Source of the DNA: Roseovarius sp.
GTDB lineage: Bacteria; Pseudomonadota; Alphaproteobacteria; Rhodobacterales; Rhodobacteraceae
Assembly: GCF_027019125.1 (NCBI RefSeq)
Contig: NZ_JALUXE010000005.1
Span: forward strand, 23,541-87,540
Direction: 5' to 3'
Length of the DNA stretch: 64,000 bases
Numbering within the stretch: the first letter of the stretch is position 1; each line of letters opens with the position of its first letter. A program made the position numbers and the translations under genes. Below the pieces are notes generated by a model. That model was not told the DNA's origin. It was given only the letters and a program-made list of their open reading frames with translations, and did no database searches. Below, piece by piece: positions 19,826-28,692 of this stretch.

Positions 19826-19848
19826 TCAGACATTCTCGTCAGACCAAT
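19826..19848 (+). promoter_or_regulatory. Probable MocR operator (direct TCAGAC repeats)
   Basis: tcagac occurs at 19826-19831 and 19839-19844, spaced 13 bp start to start, just upstream of the mocR start. The second copy extends to tcagaccaat (19839-19848), whose exact reverse complement occurs at 21346-21355 in front of the regulated oxidoreductase. MocR/GabR-type proteins bind direct repeats, so autoregulation is a reasonable inference. Confidence 0.5.
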
Positions 19849-19865
19849 TAGCGAGGGCAACTTCT

Positions 19866-21344
19866 GTGAAACATGCCGCCGGTGCCTTGTTGTCTTCGAT
19901 TCGATTGGACCGGACGCTCAAGCGCAGCGTCAGCGTCCAACTCTACATGGCGCTGCGCGACAAGATCCTGTCCGGGGCCTTGCGCGCCGGGGAACGATTG
20001 CCCGCGACGCGGACGCTGGCCAAGGAGGTTGGCGTGTCGCGCACCACGGTGATCGACGCCATCGACCGGCTGGTGGCCGAGGGCATGCTGGTCTCGCGCA
20101 TTGGCGCCGGAACATACGTCAGCGAAACGCTCGAAAACCAGACCCTTGGGGCGCCACCCGGGCCGGGCGACGACACTGGTTTTCAGCAACCCAGGCTGTC
20201 CTATGTCATTAGCCATGCGCAGGAGGCCTACGCCCGGCGCGCCTGGCTGCCGCACAAACCTCGCGCCTTCGTGACCGCCCTGCCCGCGCTCGACGCATTT
20301 CCCATGGCACATTGGGCGCGGCTGTCGGCACGTCACCTGCGCGGCGGGCGGAGCGACGTCATGGGTTATGGCCAGCCAAAGGGGCTGATCACATTGCGCC
20401 GGGCGATTGCCACCCATCTGAGCGCCCTCAAGGGGATTCGCTGCGACCCCGAGCAACTGTTCATCACTTCGGGCGCGCAACATGCGTTCTCGTTGATCGG
20501 GCGGCTTCTCTTGAACCCGGGCGACCGGGTCTGGATGGAGAACCCCGGCGCCTCGGGTGCACGCAATGCGCTGTTGTCCGAGGGGGCCGAACTCGTGCCG
20601 GTCGAGGTGGATACGCAGGGTATGGTGGTGTCCGACGGGCTGGCCAAAGCGCCGCATTTCCGGCTGGCCTTTGTTACGCCCTCGCACCAGCAGCCGCTGG
20701 GTCATGTCATGTCGCTGCCGCGGCGGCTGGAACTGTTGCAGGCCGCCGAACAGGCGCAGGCGCTGATCATCGAGGATGATTACGACGGCGAGTTCTACTT
20801 TGGGAACGCGCCGCGCCCGGCGCTGCACAGTATCGACCCCAATGGGCGGGTGCTCTATGTCGGCACATTCTCGAAATCGCTGTTTCCTTCGCTGCGCCTG
20901 GGCTTCGTTCTGGTGCCCGAGCGAATGGTTGCGGCCTTTGATGGCATGTTCAACACCTGGGCCAGCGGCCCCTCGACCGCGACGCAGGCGATCGTGGCCG
21001 AATTCATGGATGAGGGACATTTCGCCACCCATATCCGGTTGATGCGCCAGCTCTACAAGGCGCGATACGAGGCCCTGTTGGAGGCCGCGCGCGGACTGCC
21101 CGAGAGCATCCGCCTGCAAGAGACGACCAGCGGGTTTCACACGCCCGCATTTCTCGACCCGCGCGTGGAGGAAGCGGAGGTGGTGGCGCAGGCGGCCGAG
21201 CAGGGCGTGACCCTGGCGCCGCTGGGGCGTTACTGTCTGTCGCCCATTCCGCAATCCGGTCTGGTCTTTGGCTTTGGCTGTGCTGCGCCCGAGGATATCG
21301 CGCGGGGGATGGGCATCCTGCGCGACCTTCCCGCCTTGCGTTAG
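19866..21344 (+). CDS. MocR/GabR-type transcriptional regulator (GntR HTH + aminotransferase domain)
   Basis: 492 residues. An N-terminal GntR winged helix (about 25-95: RSVSVQLYMALRDKILSGALRAGERLP, then SRTTVIDA) is joined to a fold-type I aminotransferase-like domain with the PLP lysine in GTFSKSLFPSLRLGF (about residue 337). It starts with GTG, with AGGG upstream. It probably senses an amino-compound or aldehyde through PLP and controls the adjacent amine-oxidase locus. It is the first gene of the segment inserted between pyrC and pyrE. Confidence 0.9.
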   Translation: MKHAAGALLSSIRLDRTLKRSVSVQLYMALRDKILSGALRAGERLPATRTLAKEVGVSRTTVIDAIDRLVAEGMLVSRIGAGTYVSETLENQTLGAPPGPGDDTGFQQPRLSYVISHAQEAYARRAWLPHKPRAFVTALPALDAFPMAHWARLSARHLRGGRSDVMGYGQPKGLITLRRAIATHLSALKGIRCDPEQLFITSGAQHAFSLIGRLLLNPGDRVWMENPGASGARNALLSEGAELVPVEVDTQGMVVSDGLAKAPHFRLAFVTPSHQQPLGHVMSLPRRLELLQAAEQAQALIIEDDYDGEFYFGNAPRPALHSIDPNGRVLYVGTFSKSLFPSLRLGFVLVPERMVAAFDGMFNTWASGPSTATQAIVAEFMDEGHFATHIRLMRQLYKARYEALLEAARGLPESIRLQETTSGFHTPAFLDPRVEEAEVVAQAAEQGVTLAPLGRYCLSPIPQSGLVFGFGCAAPEDIARGMGILRDLPALR

Positions 21345-21345
21345 G

Positions 21346-21355
21346 ATTGGTCTGA
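21346..21355 (-). promoter_or_regulatory. Second MocR half-site
   Basis: attggtctga is the exact reverse complement of tcagaccaat at 19839-19848. It lies in the gap between mocR and the FAD oxidoreductase, about 115 bp before the latter's start. Confidence 0.4.
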
Positions 21356-21469
21356 AAGTTTTGTCATACTGGATATGAATTGCGTGCCAATCCTGACCTA
21401 GAGTTTGCGTCAATGCCAGCTGGTGGGGAATGTCCTGCCGCGGCTGAAGGGAGCGACGCGGTCGGGCAA

Positions 21470-22606
21470 ATGCAGCTTTCGAATATCAGGCAGACGCCAT
21501 TCTGGCATGATCAACTCGGCACCATGCCGGTATTGCAGGATCGCCCATCGCCCAAGGTAGATGTGGTGATCGTCGGGGGCGGCTATACCGGGCTGAGCGC
21601 GGCACTGACCACAGCGCGCGGCGGGCGGTCGACGCTGGTCCTCGATGCCGAGGATCCAGGCTACGGGTGCAGCAGCCGCAATGGCGGACAGATCAGCACC
21701 AGCGTGAAACCCTCTCTTGAAAAACTGACCGCGAAATTCGGGGCAGAGCGGGCCCGCGGCATCCGGGCCGAGGGTGCCAATGCGCTGCGATGGATCGGCG
21801 AATTCGTCACCGCCGAAGGGCTCGACTGCGATTTTCGCCGGGTCGGGCGGTTTCATGCGGCCCACACACCGGGGCATTACGAAACGCTGGTGCGCGACGC
21901 CGAGAAACTGCGCCAGCAGGAAGGCATCGAGAGCTTTGCCGTGCCGCGCGCCGAGCAGCACCGCGAGTTGGGAACGGATACCTATTTTGGCGGTGTGGTG
22001 TTTTCGGCGCATTGCTCTCTGCATCCGGGCAAATTTCACCGCGAATTGCTGCGGCTGGCCCTGGGGGCCGGGGCGCAGGTGGTGGGTCGGTGCCGGGTGA
22101 CAGACATTACGCGCAGCGGATCGGGCTTCCGTGTCCAGACCGCCAAGGGCGTGGTAGAGGCACGCGACGTGATCGTCGCCACCAACGGTTATACCACCGC
22201 GCTGACGCCATGGTTGCGGCGCCGGGTGATCCCGATCGGCAGCTACATCATCGCGACCGAGGAACTGCCCGAGGCGACCATTGATGAGCTGTTTCCCGGC
22301 GACCGGATCGCCAGCGACACATGCAAGGTCGTCTACTATTATCGCGCCTCCCCCGACCGGCGGCGTGTGCTGTTCGGGGGAAGGGTCTCGGCCTCCGAGA
22401 CCACGGCGCTGGCCGGGGCGACGCGGCTGCGCGCGGACATGTGCCGCATCTTTCCCCAACTGGAAGGCGTCGCGCTGAGCCATGCCTGGAGCGGCACGGT
22501 GGCCTATAGTTTCGACGAACTGGCCCATACCGGCGTGCGGGACGGCATTCACTACGCCATGGGCATGGCCCGCTGCGCGCAACGCTTCAGGCCCTCCCGG
22601 CCCTGA
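21470..22606 (+). pseudogene. Truncated FAD-dependent amine oxidoreductase (PuuB/OrdL-like)
   Basis: DAO-fold oxidase. The Rossmann motif VVIVGGGYTGLSAAL, then SSRNGGQISTS and IVATNGYTT are all as in gamma-glutamylputrescine oxidase-like proteins. The reading stays in family register up to GIHYAMG (about 22564). It then leaves the family for about a dozen unrelated residues and stops. The expected C-terminal FAD-binding segment (GYCGSGV onward, roughly 60 residues) is missing. The junction leads directly into a permease gene tail, so this is a deletion scar. The ATG at 21470 is taken from family alignment. Confidence 0.75.
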
Positions 22607-22866
22607 TGATGCCTTTGATGGTGCATCATGGGGTTGATCCGGCTCATTATGCATCTATTGTGACCTGCTCGGTCGTGATTGGCGCCAACAGTCCGCCCGT
22701 CGCGCCCATTCTCTACATGGCGTGCCGTATCGGAAAGGCCTCAATCCATGAAGCGATCAAACCCGCTTTGCAAATCATCTTCTACGTGGCGCTTCCTGTG
22801 ATGCTGCTGGTCACGTTCTTCCCGGCGCTGTCACTTTTCGTCCCGCGCCCGCTCGGCTTGCACTAG
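22570..22866 (+). pseudogene. 3' remnant of a TRAP transporter large permease (DctM-like)
   Basis: About 95 residues in one frame, beginning upstream of the ATG at 22606 (LQALPALMMPLMVHHGVD) and ending LSLFVPRPLGLH. The GANSPPVAPILYMACRIGK stretch and two hydrophobic segments match the last fifth of a DctM-type 12-TM permease. The N-terminal four fifths are absent, joined at about 22565-22590 to the truncated oxidase. It is non-functional as it stands. Confidence 0.7.
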
Positions 22867-22882
22867 GATCTGGGAGCCATAA

Positions 22883-23752
22883 ATGCCAACGCTCACTCTC
22901 GCACTGTTTCAGGCACGTCCAGCCTTCCGTTCCGCTGACGAGGCCCTTGCGGATCTCGATACGGCACTGACGCGTGCTGCCGCAGCCGGTGCCGATATGC
23001 TGGTCACACCAGAGTTGTATTTTTCCGGCTATGGCTCCGCCGACGCCGTGCGGGCCGCAGCTCAGGTTCAGGGATCTTCGTCCCTTCGGGCTGCTGGCGA
23101 GCTTGCCGCTCGCTATGGCGTCGGGCTGGTTCTCGGTTACCCTGAAAAGGACGGCTGCGCGTTCTATAACAGCGCGGCCGTCTTCGACCGGGGCGGACAT
23201 CAGATCAGCAACTATCGCAAAGTCGCATTGCCGAACGATTTTGAACGGACCTGCTTCACTCCGGGGACCGGGCCAGTGGCATTCGATTTCGAGGGCATCC
23301 GCTGTTCCGTCCTGATCTGCTATGACATCGAATTCCCGGAACTGGCGCGGCGGTCTGCGCTTCTGGGAACAGAACTCTTGCTCGTGCCGACAGCGCTGAG
23401 GGTCAGGTGGCGCTTTGTCTCGGACTCGATCGTTCCGTCGCGGGCCTATGAAAACGCTATGTTCATCGGCTATTGCGACTTTGCGACCGACGAGTCTAAC
23501 CCAGAGTTCAGTGGAACAAGCTCGATCTGCGCCCCGGATGGGCAGCACCTAGGCCGTGCGGTCGGCCCCGAAGACCTGGTCTTGGCGACCATCGACACTG
23601 ACGCCATTCATCTGCGCAAGTCCGACTTCGACTTCCTACAGGATCTGAAACGGTTCGACCTCGCGACACCGCCGGCTCCGCAGGTCGCCACCACTTCGAA
23701 CACCGCGCGAGATGCCGACCAAACCTGTCCTCCAAATGGACAAGCCCGCTGA
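22883..23752 (+). CDS. Carbon-nitrogen hydrolase (nitrilase superfamily amidase)
   Basis: 289 residues. The Glu-Lys-Cys triad is intact: Glu44 (TPELYFSGY), Lys113 (NYRKVALP) and Cys146 (LICYDIEFPE). The best sub-family guess is an aliphatic amidase or omega-amidase acting on a product of amine oxidation, given the amine-oxidase and TRAP remnants upstream. The C-terminal 25 residues are low in structure and atypical. The ATG is 17 bp after the permease remnant, with GGGAG upstream. The enzyme itself looks functional although its partners are broken. Confidence 0.85.
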   Translation: MPTLTLALFQARPAFRSADEALADLDTALTRAAAAGADMLVTPELYFSGYGSADAVRAAAQVQGSSSLRAAGELAARYGVGLVLGYPEKDGCAFYNSAAVFDRGGHQISNYRKVALPNDFERTCFTPGTGPVAFDFEGIRCSVLICYDIEFPELARRSALLGTELLLVPTALRVRWRFVSDSIVPSRAYENAMFIGYCDFATDESNPEFSGTSSICAPDGQHLGRAVGPEDLVLATIDTDAIHLRKSDFDFLQDLKRFDLATPPAPQVATTSNTARDADQTCPPNGQAR

Positions 23753-24021
23753 TATGAGTAGGCTTTCACTGAAAGTGATAATTCTGTGAGGGATTATCGT
23801 TGGGAGTGAGGGCTTGAATGCGCGGCTGTCCCGGTATAACGCACTGCAAGTGACTGTGCTGAACCATGGTTCCAACACCATCAGAAAATATGGGCGGAAA
23901 AGTGGATTTTTGCATCGAAATCACTGTAGCAGCATGAAAAGTAACGGTTTTATCTCTTGAAAATACTGCCGCCGGAGCCCCCGAAGCCCTTCGACGCAGC
24001 GCCTGACCCGAGGACCCCGCA

Positions 24022-24699
24022 ATGATCCCTTCCACCTACCCGCCCAAGGATGAAATCGCCCGCCTCACGGCACGGATGCTACTGGAAATCGGCGCGGTGC
24101 ATTTCAACGCGGACACGCCCTTTACGCTGGCCTCGGGTCTGCCCTCGCCCACCTATATCGATTGCCGCAAGCTGATCTCTTACCCGCGCATTCGCAGCAC
24201 CCTGATGGATTTTCTGACCGTGACCGTGCTGCGCGAGGCGGGATTCGAGGCCTTCGATAACATTGCGGGCGGCGAAACGGCGGGCATTCCCTTTGCCGCG
24301 CTGGTGGCCGAGCGCATGGCCCTGCCCATGACCTATGTGCGCAAGAAGCCCAAAGGCTATGGGCGCAACGCCCGCATCGAAGGAGCCATGACCGAGGGGC
24401 AGCGCGTTCTACTGGTCGAGGACCTGACCACGGATGGCGGCTCGAAACTCTCCTTCGTCGACGCCATTCGCGAGACCGGCGCCACCTGCGGCCATACGGC
24501 GGTCATTTTTTACTACGGCATCTTCCCCGAGACCGAGAAAACCCTGGGCGATCACGGCGTCGCCCTGCATCACCTTTGCACGTGGTGGGATGTTCTGGCC
24601 GAGGCCCGCGCGCAGGCGGTTTTCGATGCCGCGACCCTGAACGCGGTCGAGGAATTCCTGCGCGACCCCCGGAAATGGCAGGCGGCGCACCAGAAATAA
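24022..24699 (+). CDS. pyrE: Orotate phosphoribosyltransferase
   Basis: Converts orotate and PRPP to OMP. 225 residues, the longer alphaproteobacterial form. The PRPP-binding loop is [13 protein letters not shown] and the flexible loop is [17 protein letters not shown]. It lies upstream of dnaB. The 269 bp before it hold no gene and probably carry its own promoter after separation from pyrC. Confidence 0.95.
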   Translation: MIPSTYPPKDEIARLTARMLLEIGAVHFNADTPFTLASGLPSPTYIDCRKLISYPRIRSTLMDFLTVTVLREAGFEAFDNIAGGETAGIPFAALVAERMALPMTYVRKKPKGYGRNARIEGAMTEGQRVLLVEDLTTDGGSKLSFVDAIRETGATCGHTAVIFYYGIFPETEKTLGDHGVALHHLCTWWDVLAEARAQAVFDAATLNAVEEFLRDPRKWQAAHQK

Positions 24700-24947
24700 T
24701 CTATCCCCAGGGGCTGAGGATAACCCACCGCTCGAATCGCCAAGCGCCTCCAGATATGGTAGGATGCTGTCATGTAGACGCAGGATACGGGCGGCCTGCA
24801 CGCGGCTTGCTCTCTATCCACCGGGTTATCCCGCCGAACGTCCACAGCTTTATACAAGTGGCGCGCGCGCCGTGCTTGGCCTAGAACTGCCGAACCAACA
24901 CGACCGACACAAAACCGATAAAAAACCGACACACGGGGAACGCAGGC

Positions 24948-26435
24948 ATGAACGAGATCACCGCTTTCAATCCGACCGGGGCCGAGATTCAATCCGCCGA
25001 AAGTGTGCCGCATTCCATCGAGGCCGAACAGCAACTTCTGGGCGCGATCCTGACCAACAACGATGTCTATGACCGCATCGCCGCCATCATAGGGCCGCAA
25101 CACTTCTACGACCCCGTGCATGCCCGCATTTTCGAGACCGCCGCCGCCCGCATCGCCAAGAACAACCTCGCCTCGCCCGTGACCCTGCGCGCCTTTCTCG
25201 AGAATGACGAAGGGCTGAAAGAGCTTGGTGGCGCCGCCTATCTGGCCAAACTGGCCGGAGCCGCAATTTCGACCTTCGCGGTCCGCGACTATGCGCAGAT
25301 GATCTACGATCTGGCGATCCGCCGCGCGCTGATTGCCCTTGGGCATGACATCGCGGGCAAGGCCGCCCGCGTCAATGTCGACAGCGAGCCCAAGGATCAG
25401 ATCGTCGAAGCCGAGCAAAAGCTCTACCAACTCGCGGAACAGGGCCAGGCGGAAAGCGGATTTCAAAGCTTTCTCAAGGCGGTAACGGATGCAGTTAATG
25501 TGGCTAACGCCGCCTATCAACGCGAGGGCGGATTGGCAGGCATTTCGACCGGGCTGGTCGATCTCGACAGCAAGCTGGGCGGGCTGCACAAATCTGACCT
25601 TCTGATCCTTGCCGGTCGCCCCTCGATGGGCAAGACCTCGCTCGCCACCAATATCGCCTTCAACGTCGCCAAGGCCTATCGCCGCGGCCTCCTGCCCGAC
25701 GGGTCTGAAGGAGCGGTGGACGGCGGCGTCGTCGGCTTCTTCTCTCTCGAAATGAGCGCCGAGCAACTGGCAGGCCGGGTGCTGGCCGAGGCGTCGGAAA
25801 TCTCGTCGCACAAGATTCGTCAGGGCGACATGGACGAGAGCGAATTTCGCCGCTTTGTCGAGGCGGCCAAGACGCTCGAATCCTGCCCGCTTTATATCGA
25901 CGACACCGCCGCGATCCCGATCTCGCAATTGGCCGCCCGCGCGCGCCGCCTCAAACGAACCCATGGCCTTGACCTGCTGATCGTCGACTACCTGCAACTG
26001 GTGCGCGGCTCCTCTGACAACCGGGTGCAGGAGATCGGCGAAATTTCCATGGGATTGAAGGCGATAGCCAAAGAACTTAACATCCCGGTCATCGCGCTTT
26101 CACAGCTCTCACGCCAAGTCGAAAGCCGCGAGGACAAGCGTCCGCAACTCTCGGACCTGCGTGAATCCGGCTCGATCGAACAGGACGCCGACGTCGTGAT
26201 GTTCGTCTTCCGCGAAGAGTATTACAAGGAACGCGAGAAACCGGGCGATCACGAAATGGACAAGATGGCCGAATGGCAGGAGGCGATGTCGCGCCTGCAT
26301 GGCAAGGCCGAAGTCATCATCGGCAAACAGCGCCACGGCCCAATCGGTACGGTCGAATTGAGCTTTGAGGCGCAGTTCACCCGCTTTGGCAATCTGGTCA
26401 AGCCCTGGCAGCAAGGCGGAACGCCCGACTATTGA
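24948..26435 (+). CDS. dnaB: Replicative DNA helicase
   Basis: Hexameric 5'-3' helicase at the replication fork. 495 residues: an N-terminal DnaG-interacting domain (about 20-120) and the RecA-like C-terminal domain. Walker A is GRPSMGKTS near residue 223 and Walker B is LLIVDYLQL. QLSRQVESR and an arginine-finger region follow. No intein or insertion is visible. Confidence 0.96.
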   Translation: MNEITAFNPTGAEIQSAESVPHSIEAEQQLLGAILTNNDVYDRIAAIIGPQHFYDPVHARIFETAAARIAKNNLASPVTLRAFLENDEGLKELGGAAYLAKLAGAAISTFAVRDYAQMIYDLAIRRALIALGHDIAGKAARVNVDSEPKDQIVEAEQKLYQLAEQGQAESGFQSFLKAVTDAVNVANAAYQREGGLAGISTGLVDLDSKLGGLHKSDLLILAGRPSMGKTSLATNIAFNVAKAYRRGLLPDGSEGAVDGGVVGFFSLEMSAEQLAGRVLAEASEISSHKIRQGDMDESEFRRFVEAAKTLESCPLYIDDTAAIPISQLAARARRLKRTHGLDLLIVDYLQLVRGSSDNRVQEIGEISMGLKAIAKELNIPVIALSQLSRQVESREDKRPQLSDLRESGSIEQDADVVMFVFREEYYKEREKPGDHEMDKMAEWQEAMSRLHGKAEVIIGKQRHGPIGTVELSFEAQFTRFGNLVKPWQQGGTPDY

Positions 26436-26447
26436 CGCCGCACCTGA

Positions 26448-26494
26448 CGGGGGCGCTGCCCCCGGACCCCCGAGGTATTTCGTGCCAGATGAAG
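26448..26494 (+). repeat. C/G-rich intergenic palindromic repeat, copy C
   Basis: cgggggcgctgcccccg, then gacccccgaggtattt and gccagatgaa. The order is identical to copy B. It lies between the dnaB stop and the truA start. Confidence 0.75.
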
Positions 26495-26522
26495 CCCCTT
26501 TCCCAAGATCACAGATTGCGCC

Positions 26523-27299
26523 ATGCCACGCTATGCTCTCAAGATCGAATATGACGGCGCGCCCTTTGCCGGCTGGCAGCGGCAGGTCGACCACCCGACG
26601 GTGCAGGGGGCCATCGAGGCCGCCTTGGCGCGGATCGAGCCCGGCCCCCATACCATCGCCGCGGCAGGACGCACCGATGCGGGCGTGCATGCACTGGCCC
26701 AGGTGGCGCATTGCGACCTGACGCGGGCTTGGGGCACGTTTCGCCTGTCAGAGGCGCTCAACTATCACCTAAAGCCCCTGCCTGTGGCGATCACGCACTG
26801 CGCACTTGTCTCCGACGACTGGCACGCGAGGTTTTCTGCAAACGAGCGTCGGTATCTGTTTCGCATCATGGCGCGGCGGGCACCTGTCACGCTGGATTTC
26901 GGGCGGGTTTGGCATGTGCGGCCAAAACTGGACATCGCCGCGATGCGCGCCGGCGCGCGGCATCTGATCGGGCTGCATGATTTCACCACCTTCCGCTCGA
27001 CAATCTGCCAAGCCGCGAGCCCGATCAAGACCTTGGACGAGATCGAGATCTCAGAGCAACCAGGACCTGCTGGCACCGAGATTCATTTTCGCCTGCGCGC
27101 GCGGTCTTTCCTGCACAATCAGGTCCGCAGCATCGTCGGCACGCTCGAGCGCGTGGGCGCGGGCTCGTGGCATCCCGACCAGGTGCGCGCCGCCCTGGAC
27201 GCCCGCGACCGCGCGGCCTGTGGCCCGGTCTGCCCGCCTCATGGTCTCTATCTTGCAGGGGTCGGATATGAGCATGACCCGTTTGCCACCCAAGATTAG
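26523..27299 (+). CDS. truA: tRNA pseudouridine(38-40) synthase
   Basis: 258 residues. The catalytic Asp is in [14 protein letters not shown], and the conserved RRYLFRI and [15 protein letters not shown] segments are present. It modifies anticodon-stem positions 38-40. It is followed 43 bp later by tRNA-Arg, with no clear terminator in between. Confidence 0.95.
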   Translation: MPRYALKIEYDGAPFAGWQRQVDHPTVQGAIEAALARIEPGPHTIAAAGRTDAGVHALAQVAHCDLTRAWGTFRLSEALNYHLKPLPVAITHCALVSDDWHARFSANERRYLFRIMARRAPVTLDFGRVWHVRPKLDIAAMRAGARHLIGLHDFTTFRSTICQAASPIKTLDEIEISEQPGPAGTEIHFRLRARSFLHNQVRSIVGTLERVGAGSWHPDQVRAALDARDRAACGPVCPPHGLYLAGVGYEHDPFATQD

Positions 27300-27341
27300 G
27301 CTTTGATCTTGCGCCCTTGGCACGCTAAGAGCCTGCTCAGC

Positions 27342-27418
27342 GGTCCCGTAGCTCAACTGGATAGAGCACCTGACTTCTAATCAGGATGTTGGGGGTTCGA
27401 GTCCTCCCGGGATCGCCA
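27342..27418 (+). tRNA. tRNA-Arg(TCT)
   Basis: 77 nt with encoded CCA. The acceptor ggtcccg pairs with cgggatc (one G-T), the D-arm is gctc...gagc, the anticodon loop ttctaat has anticodon TCT, and the T-arm carries ggttcgagtcc. Confidence 0.95.
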
Positions 27419-27483
27419 ATGACCCTAACTGCAGATGACGGTCCATGTTCACCCTGACAGGCGGCCATCGCGGGGCGGCATGG

Positions 27484-28497
27484 TCAGCGGGTCGAGGCAC
27501 GCTTGAGAATATCCGCCGCGTTGGGGTGATTAAGCAAGGCCTGCCCAACCTCGAACTGGAGGTGGCTGGGCGCGCCCTGCCCCGTCAGTTGCTGGCTCAG
27601 CGCCTCTTTCAGATCGGCAGGCAGCGCCGCGGACGTGCGCGGATCGACCAAGAGCGTCTCGGCCGCGATCCCTTCGGCATAGATGATCTGATGCCGGTCA
27701 AACAGCAGCTGCACGTAATCGACAAAGCCGCCGCTCTCACGCCGCACGGTATCACCGTTGACGAGATGCCGCGCGCGCACCAGCACTTCGGCGCGACCTG
27801 CCCCGAGAGCATCCGAGCGTTGATAGATAAAGAGCCGGTGATCGGGGCTGACCAACAGGTCATTCTCATTGTGCAATGCCCCCGCCGCGATCCGGACCGG
27901 GGCGAAATCGCCCACCGCCCGCACCGTCGAATGCCCGACCCAGCGGATCGGCCGCACCCCGTCATCGCGGGTCAGGACCATGTCGCCGGGAACCAGGGTT
28001 TCGACCCGACGCTGTTCTCCTGTGGCCATCGTGATATGCGTCCCGCTCGTGAACGACACGCAGGCCACCTGCGCAAAGCGTTGCAGAACGTTATCCGTGT
28101 CGATCCCCACCAGCGCATAACCGGTCTTGGGCCGCATCTGCGCCAGAGGCATTGCAAAAATCTCGACCATATTGCCGGCCTCGTCCACTTCGACCAGCAC
28201 GATCATCTCGGTCGTGCGGCCGGTGCCCGACATCAGCGTGAGACAACAGTCAAGATGGATTCGAGCGCCCGGGCGACCAACGTCGGACCCTTGCGCGACG
28301 GTGAACGGCGCCCCTCCCGCCAGCGATAGAGACAGACGGAGTTGCCGGGCCTGCTGCTGGAGCTCATAAACATCGTCCAGATCAAGCTCGCTCGCAAAAG
28401 ACAGCGTATCACCCATGTTGGCCCCGTTGACCACGCGAAAATCCAGCCCGGCATAGACGGGCAGGATGTGGTCGGAATGGGCAGGGTCAGCGGTCAT
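27484..28497 (-). CDS. Hint-domain protein
   Basis: 337 residues. The N-terminal 145 residues have no clear motif. A Hint (hedgehog/intein) domain begins at Cys146 (CVSFTSGTHITMATGEQRRVETLVPGDMVLT) and includes VSPDHRLFI. This is the 'Hint_2' type found in many secreted or surface Rhodobacteraceae proteins, where it may self-cleave after the domain. No signal peptide is visible. It is convergent with the tRNA-Arg gene. The function is not known. Confidence 0.8.
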   Translation of the reverse strand: MTADPAHSDHILPVYAGLDFRVVNGANMGDTLSFASELDLDDVYELQQQARQLRLSLSLAGGAPFTVAQGSDVGRPGARIHLDCCLTLMSGTGRTTEMIVLVEVDEAGNMVEIFAMPLAQMRPKTGYALVGIDTDNVLQRFAQVACVSFTSGTHITMATGEQRRVETLVPGDMVLTRDDGVRPIRWVGHSTVRAVGDFAPVRIAAGALHNENDLLVSPDHRLFIYQRSDALGAGRAEVLVRARHLVNGDTVRRESGGFVDYVQLLFDRHQIIYAEGIAAETLLVDPRTSAALPADLKEALSQQLTGQGAPSHLQFEVGQALLNHPNAADILKRASTR

Positions 28498-28567
28498 GGT
28501 CGGCGTCGGTCCGGATCAGGTGAAAGAGAGAATTTTCCTTGTGGGCAGCGTAGTTTAGAATTGTGGC

Positions 28568-28589
28568 ACCATCGCGTCAATGCGATGGT
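28568..28589. promoter_or_regulatory. Inverted repeat in the divergent hint/SDR intergenic region
   Basis: Arms accatcgc and gcgatggt are perfect 8-bp inverted repeats with 6-nt spacer gtcaat, midway between the two divergent starts. No T-tract follows, so an operator is more likely than a terminator. Confidence 0.35.
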
Positions 28590-28692
28590 TCACACCATGG
28601 GATCGGTGCCCGTCATGATGCCGCTTGCAAGCATCTGGCCATTCTCGCCCAGAGGGTGTTAATTCGACGTTGATACAACAGGAGGGTGGATG

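Noticed and set aside
23863..23874. Palindrome gaaccatggttc before pyrE
   Set aside because: Isolated 12-bp palindrome without a partner or recognisable regulator. Likely chance.
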